From Bryobacterales bacterium (GTDB taxonomy: Bacteria > Acidobacteriota > Terriglobia > Bryobacterales > Bryobacteraceae): a DNA stretch of 38,849 bases. The stretch spans positions 1-38,849 of the forward strand of contig JAOAPR010000239.1 in NCBI GenBank assembly GCA_025463005.1. Direction: 5' to 3'. Made by a program: the position numbers and the translations under genes. Of this stretch, positions 5,627 to 13,777 are shown in pieces. The stretch's first letter is position 1. Every line of letters starts with the position of its first letter. Below the pieces are notes generated by a model. That model was not told the origin of the DNA and searched no databases. It was given only the letters and a program-made list of their open reading frames with translations.

Positions 5627-8172
5627 TACAACATCCCTTCGACGCTGGTATACACGTCGGCCAGCGCCTTCGCCAGCGCCGACGGATCCTTCCCGCCCGC
5701 CTCCGCCATATCGGGACGCCCGCCGCCTTTTCCGCCGACAGCCTGCGCGATCGCACCTACGAGCTTGCCGGCGTGGACCTTGCCCGTCAGGTCTTTCGTG
5801 ACGCCGATGACAATCGATACGTCCGAGCCCTCGGTGCTCGCGAGCGCCACCACAGCAGTCTTCCACTTGTTACGGAGGGAGTCCACGAGCGTGCGAAGCT
5901 GCGGGCGGTCGAATCCGTTCACTTGCGCGGAGAGTACTCTTACGCCCTTCAGGTCGCGAGCCTGCGATTCGAGGTCGCCGGCCTGGCTCTGTGCGAATTT
6001 GGTCTTGAGCTGCTGAAGCTCGTGCTCGAGCGCTTTCTCGCGGGCCACCAGCTTTTCCAGGTCGACGCCTGCGTACTTCGCGAGTTGCGCCTGAGTCTCC
6101 TGGAATCGCTTGAGCGCACCTTCGCCGGTAATCGCTTCGATGCGGCGCACCCCGGCGGAAATCGAGCCTTCGTAAACGATTTTGCAGATGCCGATATCGC
6201 CTGTGCGAGTGACGTGCGTGCCGCCGCAAAGCTCTCTGCTGAAACTATCTATATGCACTACTCGCACGCGATCGCCGTATTTTTCGCCGAACAGGGCCAT
6301 CGCACCTGTCTGTAGAGCCTGATCGAGATCCATCACGTCGGTTTGAACTTCGCGGTTCGCCAGGATCTGCTCATTCATCAGCCGCTCGACTTCGGCCAGC
6401 TCATCCTGGTCCATTGCGGTGTAGTGGGTGAAGTCGAATCGCAATCGCGATGGGTCGACGACGCTGCCTGCCTGCTTGACGTGTGTGCCGAGCACCGTAC
6501 GCAGAGCGGCATGAAGGAGATGAGTCGCGGTATGGTTGCGCTTAGTGGCTTCGCGCAGACCGCGGTCCACAATAGCGATTACCGTGTCACCTGGTTTCAG
6601 AGGGCCGGAGCCCTGCACCCGGTGAACAATCTTTCCAGGGGCCGGTGAAACGGCGGTATCCACGATTACGAGGGATCCAGCGGGCTTCAGCGTCAGCATT
6701 CCTTTATCGCCAACCTGGCCGCCGGCCTCTGCATAAAACGGCGTGCGATCGAGGACCACTTCGTCGCCTTGTACCGCCACTACAGTCGCCTCAGTTTCCA
6801 GAAGCTCGCGCCCGACAAACTCGGTCTTCGGGAGAGCCTGGTAGACGGGATTGACCTGGGCTTTCTCCGCTCCCTTCCAGCTCGCACGAGCGCGGGCGCG
6901 CTGCTTTTCCATCTCCGCTGCGAAGCCTTCCGCATCGATCGAGATGCCCAGCTCGCGCGCCATGTCCTCCTGCTCTTCAAGAGCGAGGCCGTATGTATCG
7001 TACAGCTTGAAGCTGGCAGCTCCCGAGATTGCGCCGGTCGTTGCTCCACGTTGGGCTTCGTCCTGGAAGAATTTCTCGGCCACCTGGAACGTGGTGGCGT
7101 AGCGATGTTCCTCGTCCTTCACGACGCGGGCGACCCGTTGCACGCTTTCCATCATTTCGGGATACGCGTCGCGCATGAGCTCCGCGACGAAGCCTGTCAG
7201 TTGGTACAGGTAGGGATCGGAAACACCCAACATGCGGGCGTTGCGCATCGCGCGCCGCATGATCTTGCGCAGCACGTATCCGCGGCCTTCGTTCGACGGC
7301 AGCACCCCGTCGTTGATCAGAAACGCCGTTGCGCGGGCGTGATCCGCATTAATCCGGAGGACCGTATCCGAACGCTCGTCTTCACCGTAGGATTTTCTAA
7401 ACAGCTCGCCGGCCCGGTCGATGATAGGCCGCAGCAGGTCAGTATCGTAGTTCGACAGCTTCCCCTGGAGCACCGCGGCGATGCGCTCGAGCCCCATCCC
7501 TGTATCGATCGAAGGGCGCGGCAGCGGAGCCATCTTGCCGCTGGCGTCCCGATCGTACTGCATGAAAACCAGGTTCCAGATCTCGACGAATCTGTCTCCG
7601 GGGTTGTCAGGGAAGGGGCCGGGACCCGCCTCGGGACCGAAATCGTAGTAAATCTCCGAGCACGGGCCGCACGGACCGGTCTCGCCCATCTGCCAGAAGT
7701 TGTCTTTTTCGTCCAGCCGGAAGATGCGGTCTTTCGGAACGCCCGCGACCTCCTGCCACAGTCTTTCAGCGTCGTCGTCCTCGCGAAACACCGAGATGTA
7801 GAGGCGGTCCTTAGGGAGGCCGTACTCCTTGGTAATCAGTTCCCAGGCGTAGGCGATAGCGTCGCGCTTGAAATAGTCGCCGAAGGAAAAATTCCCCAGC
7901 ATTTCGAAAAACGTGTGATGCCGACGAGTGTAGCCGACATTATCCAGATCGTTATGCTTGCCGCCGGCGCGGACGCACTTCTGCGAGGACGCGGCGCGCG
8001 TGTAATCGCGCTTTTCCTGGCCCAGGAACACGTCCTTGAACTGGTTCATCCCGGCATTGGTAAACAGCAGCGTCGGATCGTTGCCGGGCACCAGCGACGA
8101 GCTGCGGACGACGCGGTGCTCGCGGGCGGCGAAATAATCGAGAAACTTCTGGCGGATCTGCGATCCTGTCAT
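5626..8172 (-). CDS. alaS: Alanyl-tRNA synthetase
   Basis: 848 aa, slightly short of the ~875 typical, with all domains in order. The class II catalytic core has SSQKCVRAGGKHNDLDNVG and HHTFFEMLGNFSFGDYFK near the N-terminus. The editing domain zinc ligands are HTATHLLH (~550) and SRELCGGTH (~650). The C-Ala oligomerisation/tRNA-binding domain ends with GGKGGGRPDMAEAGG. It charges tRNA-Ala with alanine in the cytoplasm. The ATG at 8172 follows the vapC stop by only 8 bp, and I see no Shine-Dalgarno in that gap, so expression may depend on reading through from vapBC or on an unseen internal promoter. Confidence 0.98.
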   Translation of the reverse strand: MTGSQIRQKFLDYFAAREHRVVRSSSLVPGNDPTLLFTNAGMNQFKDVFLGQEKRDYTRAASSQKCVRAGGKHNDLDNVGYTRRHHTFFEMLGNFSFGDYFKRDAIAYAWELITKEYGLPKDRLYISVFREDDDAERLWQEVAGVPKDRIFRLDEKDNFWQMGETGPCGPCSEIYYDFGPEAGPGPFPDNPGDRFVEIWNLVFMQYDRDASGKMAPLPRPSIDTGMGLERIAAVLQGKLSNYDTDLLRPIIDRAGELFRKSYGEDERSDTVLRINADHARATAFLINDGVLPSNEGRGYVLRKIMRRAMRNARMLGVSDPYLYQLTGFVAELMRDAYPEMMESVQRVARVVKDEEHRYATTFQVAEKFFQDEAQRGATTGAISGAASFKLYDTYGLALEEQEDMARELGISIDAEGFAAEMEKQRARARASWKGAEKAQVNPVYQALPKTEFVGRELLETEATVVAVQGDEVVLDRTPFYAEAGGQVGDKGMLTLKPAGSLVIVDTAVSPAPGKIVHRVQGSGPLKPGDTVIAIVDRGLREATKRNHTATHLLHAALRTVLGTHVKQAGSVVDPSRLRFDFTHYTAMDQDELAEVERLMNEQILANREVQTDVMDLDQALQTGAMALFGEKYGDRVRVVHIDSFSRELCGGTHVTRTGDIGICKIVYEGSISAGVRRIEAITGEGALKRFQETQAQLAKYAGVDLEKLVAREKALEHELQQLKTKFAQSQAGDLESQARDLKGVRVLSAQVNGFDRPQLRTLVDSLRNKWKTAVVALASTEGSDVSIVIGVTKDLTGKVHAGKLVGAIAQAVGGKGGGRPDMAEAGGKDPSALAKALADVYTSVEGML

Positions 8173-8180
8173 TGGTAGTT

Positions 8181-8576
8181 TTATTGTGCCACGAGGACGG
8201 AGTAGCCTTTGCCGTTCAAGAGGTTGTTATCCGCGGTGACCAGCGTAAGATCGTAGACTTTCGCAGTAGCGGCCAGGAAGGTATCCGCTGGATCCCGGTG
8301 AGGGAGCACAACTGCATCCGAGGCCAGGGCGACTTCATGCGTGAGTGTCGCCTCACGGAAAGGCATCCGGCTTAATGCGGCAGAAAACCATGACGCAGGT
8401 CCGTCCTTCAGCTTCAAACGCCCTTTGCGGTTAAGGAATAGAATCTCCCAGGTGGTGACCGGGGAAATCCACAGTTCATTGCGCGAATCCCCGATGACCT
8501 TGGCAGCTCTACGAGAGAGTCGCGATGGGTTCGCAATGGTCCAGACAAAAATGTGCGTGTCGAGCAGAAGCTTCAT
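8181..8576 (-). CDS. vapC: PIN-domain toxin, VapC family
   Basis: 131 aa. The PIN acidic residues are all present: Asp6 in LLLDTH, Glu44 in TTWEILF, Asp95/Asp98 in HRDPADTFLAATA, and Asp116 in LVTADNNLL. VapC toxins are Mg-dependent RNases that cut tRNA or rRNA. Its ATG overlaps the stop of the antitoxin gene by 4 bases (ATGA), the typical TA arrangement. Its own stop lies 8 bp before alaS, an unusual position for a TA module. Target RNA cannot be predicted from sequence alone. Confidence 0.93.
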   Translation of the reverse strand: MKLLLDTHIFVWTIANPSRLSRRAAKVIGDSRNELWISPVTTWEILFLNRKGRLKLKDGPASWFSAALSRMPFREATLTHEVALASDAVVLPHRDPADTFLAATAKVYDLTLVTADNNLLNGKGYSVLVAQ

Positions 8577-8815
8577 TTTCGAAGTGGGGCCCAGTCCTCT
8601 TCAGTGGAGATCGGGCCCACGATATCACCCAGAATTTCCACCGTACCTGCCATCGATCCCATCCAGTTGGCCGGGCGAGGCGGGGGCGAGGGAGGGACGA
8701 CCTCGGCAATGGGCTTGCCGAAGCGCGTGACCAGGATCGGTTTGCGGGTTTTACGGACCCGCTCCATGACTGACAGACAGGTAGCCTTGAACTTGGAGAT
8801 CGCGATTTCTTCCAC
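8573..8815 (-). CDS. vapB: Antitoxin of the Phd/YefM type
   Basis: 80 aa from a GTG at 8815. The N-terminal EEIAISKFKATCLSVMERVRKTRKPILVTRFGKPIAEVVP is the Phd/YefM DNA-binding and dimerisation fold. The C-terminal part is Pro-rich then acidic (TEEDWAPL), the part that usually wraps the toxin. It neutralises the PIN toxin and should repress its own operon. A 21-bp symmetric site at 8827-8847, just upstream of the start, is a good operator candidate. Confidence 0.9.
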   Translation of the reverse strand: MEEIAISKFKATCLSVMERVRKTRKPILVTRFGKPIAEVVPPSPPPRPANWMGSMAGTVEILGDIVGPISTEEDWAPLRK

Positions 8816-8826
8816 AAATCAAATGT

Positions 8827-8847
8827 ACCATGGTCATGGACCATGGT
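8827..8847. promoter_or_regulatory. Candidate vapBC operator
   Basis: Two copies of the self-complementary octamer ACCATGGT (8827-8834 and 8840-8847) are separated by 5 bp, 11 bp upstream of the antitoxin start. Phd-type antitoxins bind palindromes at this position. It also lies 25 bp upstream of the divergent metallo-beta-lactamase gene, so it could affect both. Confidence 0.6.
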
Positions 8848-8871
8848 CAGTTCACACGTTACACTTTAAGG

Positions 8872-9600
8872 ATGATTACGAACCAACAATCCGGAACCAG
8901 AATCGATGAGGTCGGGGCCGGGATCTATCGCATCAGCACGCCGGTCGAGATTCCCGCGTTGCCGGGCGGTTTCAGCTTCAATCAGTACTTGTTGGTGGAC
9001 GACGAGCCGCTGCTGTTTCATTCCGGGCTTCGGAGGATGTTTCCGCTGGTTCGCGAGGCGATCTCGGCGGTGCTTCCCGCAGAAAAGCTGCGCCATGTCG
9101 GGTTTTCGCACTTCGAGGCCGATGAATCCGGCGCATTGAATGACTTTCTGGCGATCGCACCACAAGCCGCGCCGTTTTCGAGCGATATCGGGGCCATGGT
9201 TTCGGTGAATGACGTCGCCGACCGTCCGGGCCGCGGCCTGGCTGATGGCGAGCAGTTCTCGACCGGATCGCATCGGCTGGAGTGGATCTATACGCCCCAT
9301 GTGCCACACGGGTGGGACTGCGGCGTATTGTTCGACCACACCACCAAAACACTGTTCTGCGGGGACTTGTTTACGCAGGGCGGATCGAAGTGCCCGCCGG
9401 TCACGGAAGACGATATCTGCGATCCCAGCGAGTTGTTTCGGGGACCGCTGGACTACTTTGCCCACGCCAAGGGGACCGGCGCGATTCTGGAACGCCTGGC
9501 TTCGCTCAACCCCGAGGTGCTCGCCTGCATGCACGGAAGCGCCTTCCGGGGTAATGGCGCAGCAATGCTGCGTAAACTTAGCAGTGCTATGAGCGCCTAG
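8872..9600 (+). CDS. Metallo-beta-lactamase fold protein of the oxygen-binding diiron (ODP) type
   Basis: 242 aa from the ATG at 8872; the in-frame extension to 8830 runs through the operator and is unlikely. The metal ligands follow the flavodiiron order: HFEADESG (His80, Glu82, Asp84), YTPHVPHGWDCG (His143 or His146), FCGDLFTQGG (Asp165) and CMHGSAF (His221). The H-x-E-x-D form, rather than HxHxDH, points to a diiron site as in flavodiiron NO/O2 reductases. The flavodoxin domain of those enzymes is absent, so an outside electron donor or a sensor role is likely. The stop is 2 bp from the stop of the convergent peptidase. Function beyond the fold is inference. Confidence 0.8.
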   Translation: MITNQQSGTRIDEVGAGIYRISTPVEIPALPGGFSFNQYLLVDDEPLLFHSGLRRMFPLVREAISAVLPAEKLRHVGFSHFEADESGALNDFLAIAPQAAPFSSDIGAMVSVNDVADRPGRGLADGEQFSTGSHRLEWIYTPHVPHGWDCGVLFDHTTKTLFCGDLFTQGGSKCPPVTEDDICDPSELFRGPLDYFAHAKGTGAILERLASLNPEVLACMHGSAFRGNGAAMLRKLSSAMSA

Positions 9601-9602
9601 CG

Positions 9603-11435
9603 CTACCAGCCGACCGGCTTGCCTTTGTTCTGCTCGTCGAGCCATTTTTGGAGCGGAGCGAAGTAATCGCGGATGGCTGTTGCGTCCATCTCCCGCTTGC
9701 CCGTGATTTCCTGAAGCGCGTCCTGCCAAGGCTTGCTCAATCCCATGGCGAGCATCCTGTTCAGCTTGGTGCCGGCTTCCTTGCTCTCGTAAATCGAGCA
9801 GCGATGCAGCGGGGTGCTGCTCTGGCCAGGGCAACCGGCCGCTTCCGCCAAAGCCCGGTGGAACTGGAACTGAAGAATATCGGCGAGGAAGTAGCGCGTG
9901 TAGGGCACGTTCGCGGGCACGTGGTATTTCGCGCCGGGATCGAAAAATTCATCCGACCGCGGCTCCGGCGGAGCGATGCCCTGGTATTTCAGCCGTAACT
10001 GCCACCAGGCTTCGTTGTACTTATCGGGCGGAATCTCACCCGAAAAAACGCGCCAGCGCCACTGGTCGATCATCAAGCCGAACGGCAGAAATGCGATCTT
10101 CTCCAGGGCCTTTTTCAGGAGCAGGCCCATATCCTTCGAGGCGTCGGGAGCCTTGGGCAGGAATCCCAGCTTCACCAGATACTCCGGCGTGACCGAGAGG
10201 GCGATGGTATCGCCGATAGCTTCGTGGAAGCCGTCGTTGGCGCTGTCGCGGAACAGGATGGGCTGGGTATTGTACGCGCGCTGATAAAAATTGTGACCCA
10301 GCTCGTGGTGAATCGTAGTGAAATCTTCTTCCGTGATGTCGATGCACATCTTTATGCGGAGATCGTTGACGTTATCCACGTCCCACGCACTGGCGTGGCA
10401 CACCACTTCGCGATCGCGCGGCTTTACGAACAGGCTGCGCTTCCAAAAAGTCTCGGGCAGAGGATCGAACCCCAGCGACTTGAAGAATCCTTCGCCATAC
10501 TTGACCATCTGGATCGGATCCGTCTTGCGCGATTTGAGAATCTGCGTCAGATCGTAGCCGGGATCGGCGTCCGCGGGCGCCACCAGCTTATAGACGTTCG
10601 ACCAGTCCTGCGCCCAGATGTTCCCCATCAAGTGCGCCGGCAGGGGGCCGTTTTCGGGGACCAGATTGCCATATTTCTGATGCAGCCGGGCGCGCACGTA
10701 GGCGTGCAGCGAGACATACAGCGGCCGAACCTGTTCCCACAGCCGGTCGAGCTCCTTGGAGAAGTCGTCGGCGGACATGTCGTATTTGGATCGCCACATC
10801 GCGCCGGTGTCTTTGAAGCCCAGCTCCGCGGCGCCCTTGTTCGAGAGCTCGACGAAGCGGGTGAAATCCTTGCGCATGGGCAATGAAATGGTGTGCCAGC
10901 CCTTCCAGACATCCAGCAGCTCGGCCGGATTGGTGCTGTTGGCCATTATCTTGGTGATGTCGTTGATATCGAGGCAGGTCGCCGGGGCGCTCCCCTGGCC
11001 ATCCTTGCAGTATTTGCCTTTGCCGTAGGTGGCGTCGAGCGAAGCCGCGAGTTTGCTCACTTCGGCGCTTTCCTTCGGGTCAGACGGTGGGGCGAGCGTG
11101 AATCCGATTTTCAGAAGGTTCAACTTGCGGGCGTCGTCGGCGGAAACCTGAACGCCATCGAACTGCTTGGCCTGCTTGGCAAGGCGAACGGCTTCATCGC
11201 CGGCGCGCTGGCCGGAGGCGGCGGAAAGGGCCTCAGTGTCGTCGGTGATGAAGTTTTCCTGGACCCAGGAAGCTCGGCCGGACTCAACCCCGAGACTATT
11301 CAGCTTCTGCTCCGCGTCTTCGAGAAACTTCTTGGCGTCCCCGGCGCCGGGCTTGGATTGACCGCAGCCGGCCAGGACCAGCAGAGCCGCCAGGAGACTT
11401 ACGCGGAAAAGCACGCATGAGATCAGCGTTCGCAT
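9603..11435 (-). CDS. Lipoprotein peptidyl-dipeptidase, ACE-like (peptidase family M2)
   Basis: 610 aa. The N-terminus MRTLISCVLFRVSLLAALLVLAGC is a lipoprotein signal with lipobox LAGC, so the enzyme is probably membrane-anchored facing the periplasm. The zinc site is HHELGHNFYQRAYNTQP (around 377-392), followed by the third-ligand segment FHEAIGDTIALS, which matches angiotensin-converting-enzyme family proteins, as does SANDGFHEAIGD. Family members remove C-terminal dipeptides from peptides. Its start is only 38 bp from the left end of the transposon, which has cut off the original upstream region; present transcription may begin inside the element. Confidence 0.92.
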   Translation of the reverse strand: MRTLISCVLFRVSLLAALLVLAGCGQSKPGAGDAKKFLEDAEQKLNSLGVESGRASWVQENFITDDTEALSAASGQRAGDEAVRLAKQAKQFDGVQVSADDARKLNLLKIGFTLAPPSDPKESAEVSKLAASLDATYGKGKYCKDGQGSAPATCLDINDITKIMANSTNPAELLDVWKGWHTISLPMRKDFTRFVELSNKGAAELGFKDTGAMWRSKYDMSADDFSKELDRLWEQVRPLYVSLHAYVRARLHQKYGNLVPENGPLPAHLMGNIWAQDWSNVYKLVAPADADPGYDLTQILKSRKTDPIQMVKYGEGFFKSLGFDPLPETFWKRSLFVKPRDREVVCHASAWDVDNVNDLRIKMCIDITEEDFTTIHHELGHNFYQRAYNTQPILFRDSANDGFHEAIGDTIALSVTPEYLVKLGFLPKAPDASKDMGLLLKKALEKIAFLPFGLMIDQWRWRVFSGEIPPDKYNEAWWQLRLKYQGIAPPEPRSDEFFDPGAKYHVPANVPYTRYFLADILQFQFHRALAEAAGCPGQSSTPLHRCSIYESKEAGTKLNRMLAMGLSKPWQDALQEITGKREMDATAIRDYFAPLQKWLDEQNKGKPVGW

Positions 11436-11465
11436 AAAGGAATGATAACCCGCTTGCGCGGGACC

Positions 11466-11473
11466 CGATATCC
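11466..11473. repeat. Target-site duplication, left copy
   Basis: CGATATCC directly abuts the left terminal inverted repeat and is repeated exactly at 14678-14685 beyond the right end. A perfect 8-bp duplication is the footprint of transposition and suggests the insertion is fairly recent. Confidence 0.9.
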
Positions 11474-11499
11474 GGTAGTGTCCTATAGTGCGGTGCTAG
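11474..11499 (+). repeat. Transposon terminal inverted repeat, left
   Basis: 26 bp starting GGTAGTGTCCTATAGTG and ending GGTGCTAG. It pairs with 14651-14677 with a single 1-nt gap. Confidence 0.92.
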
Positions 11500-11532
11500 G
11501 CGATTGGGCAGGGAAAACACATCTCAACCCTT

Positions 11533-12312
11533 TTACTCCCCGCGCGTTTCTTCCCATCCCATCTTGACCAGTTCAAGATACTGGCGCAGGCGTTCAAGGT
11601 GAGTGGTAGACAAATCTGCCTCGGGTCCGATCAAAAAGCGAACTTCGGCGGTTACACCCTTTGATAAGGGCCAAGAAAAAAGGTGGGTCTGTGATAACTT
11701 CGATCCTGCCCCTGCTTTCCCTGAGGATGATCCGCCAAGATTCACAATATTGGCCTTAGTCGGCTGATGATCTGTTTCAGGCACGTTGGGATCGGCCTCC
11801 TCTTCCGATTCTAACGCACCTTCTTCTGATAAACCAGCTATAACTACACTGTCCTTAAAATCCCTCACAAAGCCTTCTACAGCCCTAGGGTTGAAGTTCT
11901 TATAGGTCACTAACTCGCTAGCGAGAACGTCGTCAGCGGGCCAGCCGGTATCCTTATGCTGTTCAATAAGTTCTCGATAGAGGGCAGGCTCCAGAACTGC
12001 GTCCCGAAGGGCTTTTTGGCAGCGCGGATCAGTCGGAGGTAAGTTAAGTATCTCAATCGCACGTTGCGTGGGTGCGATCCTACCGTTGGACTCAGCCACC
12101 AGTCCGAATCTCTTTAGGGCGGCCAACACACTCATTGCTTGGCCGTGCGGCTTGCCAAATCCAATATGAACCGCCGCGATCTCGGCGGGAGCACCGGCCT
12201 TGCCGTCTTTGTTGTAAAGGTTCCGCACCCGGTCAATCGCCTCTTTTAGTCCGACCGTGGGGTAGTTCGGGCTTCTGTGCCTCTTAACCGGCGGCCCTGC
12301 CTGCTTTGTCAT
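11533..12312 (-). CDS. Transposon cargo A: hypothetical protein with probable winged helix
   Basis: 259 aa, family of unknown function. Visible architecture: a basic N-terminus (to ~15); a helical region ~18-90 (GLKEAIDRVRNLYNKDG, then PHGQAMSVLAALKRFGLV and GRIAPTQRAIEIL) that reads like a winged helix with a final beta hairpin; a second helical part to ~155; an acidic linker (EGALESEEEADPN, ~165-176); and a C-terminal beta-strand/helix module (FSWPLSKGVTAEVRFLIG, then HLERLRQYLELVK). Similar layouts occur in widespread uncharacterised bacterial proteins. SD sequence GGGAGG sits 7 nt before the ATG, and a good promoter with repeated TACTG motifs lies just upstream, so DNA binding and self-regulation are plausible but inferred. 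The stop lies 33 bp inside the left repeat. Confidence 0.8.
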   Translation of the reverse strand: MTKQAGPPVKRHRSPNYPTVGLKEAIDRVRNLYNKDGKAGAPAEIAAVHIGFGKPHGQAMSVLAALKRFGLVAESNGRIAPTQRAIEILNLPPTDPRCQKALRDAVLEPALYRELIEQHKDTGWPADDVLASELVTYKNFNPRAVEGFVRDFKDSVVIAGLSEEGALESEEEADPNVPETDHQPTKANIVNLGGSSSGKAGAGSKLSQTHLFSWPLSKGVTAEVRFLIGPEADLSTTHLERLRQYLELVKMGWEETRGE

Positions 12313-12654
12313 CCGCGCACCTCCCTACTGCCATATTCTACTGTGTATCGAAAGGTGGAGTCAAGCAGTAGTTTACTGTTGCTTACTGTTCTGTGCCGTG
12401 ATAACGTTGGGACGTGGCGATTGAGAACAGCCTGCCCCAAAAGCAGAAGGCCCAAGGCGCTGAACCCACCAAGGGCCTTATCTCAATTCAGGAGGTGACC
12501 GCCTTATGCGACCGCCACCAATATAGCCATGTAGTTAGCGCCCCGGCAGAGACGCCAATCCCTGCCGGGGCTAAAATCCGCACGGTGGTAGCCGTACAGA
12601 CCTTCCACTCCCATTATCGGCTTTCCATCGTGCGATCTCAAGGGAGATTCCACG
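12313..12654. other. Intergenic region of the transposon with promoter and two hairpins
   Basis: About 340 bp between divergent cargo A and the transposase. Besides the cargo A promoter it has two inverted repeats: AAGGCCC...GGGCCTT (12447-12453 / 12473-12479) and a strong 10-bp stem GCCCCGGCAG...CTGCCGGGGC (12540-12549 / 12562-12571). Neither has a T tract. Placed before the transposase, they could block translation of read-through transcripts, as in many IS elements, but this is inference. An 86-aa open frame here (12414-12674) has no ribosome site and is not called. Confidence 0.5.
12335..12388 (-). promoter_or_regulatory. Cargo A promoter with repeated TACTG motif
   Basis: On the minus strand a -35 TTGACT (12359-12364) and a -10 TAGAAT (12335-12340) are separated by 18 bp. 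TACTG occurs at 12326, 12339 (overlapping the -10), 12374 and 12384 on the plus strand, with an inverted CAGTA at 12366, so CAGTA-gtt-TACTG (12366-12378) is a perfect 13-bp palindrome just upstream of the -35. The clustering suggests an operator. The binding protein is unknown; cargo A is the obvious candidate. Confidence 0.55.
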
Positions 12655-13777
12655 GTGACCTGCCACAACTGTAAGACCGAATGTAAGCGCTCCGGAAAGC
12701 ACAGGAACGGCCTCCATCGGTTCAAATGCTCCCAGTGCTCGAAGACCTTTACGGAGGCCCACGAGCGGCCCTTGGACGAAATGCGGCTGCCCCTAGCGAA
12801 AGCCGAGATGATTCTGAAGATGCTCTGTGAAGGCGTAAGCGTCCGCAGAGCGACTAACTGACGTTCACCGCGATACAATACTTCGGTTGCTCGTGTTGGC
12901 AGGCCAACGCTGCGAGAAGCTCCTGGGCGACAAGATCCGCAACGTTCCGGTCCAGGATGTAGAACTGGATGAGCTGTGGGGTTACTGCGGTAAGAAACAG
13001 CGTGCGCTCCGGCCTGGCGACGATCCGACTTTCGGGGATTGCTGGACGTTCGTTGCAATCGAGCGACACACCAAGTTGGTTTTAAACTTCAGCCTTGGCC
13101 AGCGCGATCAGACCACCACAAACGCATTCATCGAAGGCTTACGAATTGCGACGGCGGCGAAACCGTTTCAGTTGACCGCCGATGGTCTCGGAACTTATCC
13201 GTCTGCCATCGACGCCACCCTCAGTGACCGCTGCGATTTTGCCCAACTCATCAAGGTTTACCGGGCATCACAAGAGGGTGAAGCCCGCTACAGCCCCGCC
13301 GAAGTAACCTCGACGGAGCGTATCACAGTCATCGGTAACCCCGATCCCAAAAGAATTTGCACGTCGATTGTCGAACGCCAGAACCTTACTATGCGTATGC
13401 AGATCCGCAGGCTTACACGGTTAACGAACGGCTTCAGCAAGAAGCTGGACAACCTCTGGGCTGCGTTGTGCCTGCACTTCGCTTGGTATAATTTCTGCCG
13501 GGTCCACAAATCTCTGCGGGTGACTCCGGCCATGCAAGCCGGAATCACAGACCGTGTGTGGACGGTTCAGGAACTGTTGGCGTCACCCCCGAAGGCGTGT
13601 CAGCGCTATAGGGAATCTCTCACGGCCTGCTCGAAGGTTACCACGAGGAGGCACGGGGATGGACTGTCTTTCTACGGAAATAGTCGCCTACAAGCAGGCA
13701 GACGAGATGGCAGACCACAGAATAAGCGAGTTGGCGCGACTCGTCAAAAACCAAGCCAAGGAAATTACTGCGATTAA
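12655..13777 (+). pseudogene. IS1-like transposase, frameshifted
   Basis: Starts at GTG 12655 with SD AGGGAG 8 nt upstream. The first frame encodes a zinc ribbon (CHNCKTECKRSGKHRNGLHRF and CSQCSKTF) and the start of an HTH (KAEMILKMLCEGVSVR), then stops at 12861. The continuation is one base over: RLTDVHRDTILRLLVLAGQRC, leading into the DDE domain with VELDELW, LTADGLGTY and IVERQNLTMRM. The frames do not join without a net change of 1-2 nt (or 5), between about 12846 and 12862. No A6C-type slippery run is present, so an inactivating deletion is more likely than programmed frameshifting. The frame also runs ~65 residues past the normal end (TVQELLA), overlapping cargo B by ~119 nt. The element is probably immobile unless helped in trans. 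Confidence 0.8.

Noticed and set aside
5627-5866. N-terminal extension of the ypdA frame by 80 residues
   Set aside because: It is the alaS 3' end in another frame; the GTG at 5626 gives the normal length and overlaps the alaS stop.
6769-8178. 469-aa open frame on the plus strand across alaS
   Set aside because: Antisense shadow of alaS caused by GC-rich third positions; no family match and Arg/His-rich composition.
12326-12388. Short repeats as a CRISPR array
   Set aside because: The repeated unit is only 5 bp with irregular spacing (13, 35, 10 bp); an operator is the better reading.
12414-12674. 86-aa open frame upstream of the transposase
   Set aside because: No ribosome site or recognised motif, spans two hairpins and overlaps the transposase start.
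12846-12862. Programmed frameshift as in IS1
   Set aside because: No A6C or other slippery heptamer at the junction, and the shift is not the -1 used by IS1.
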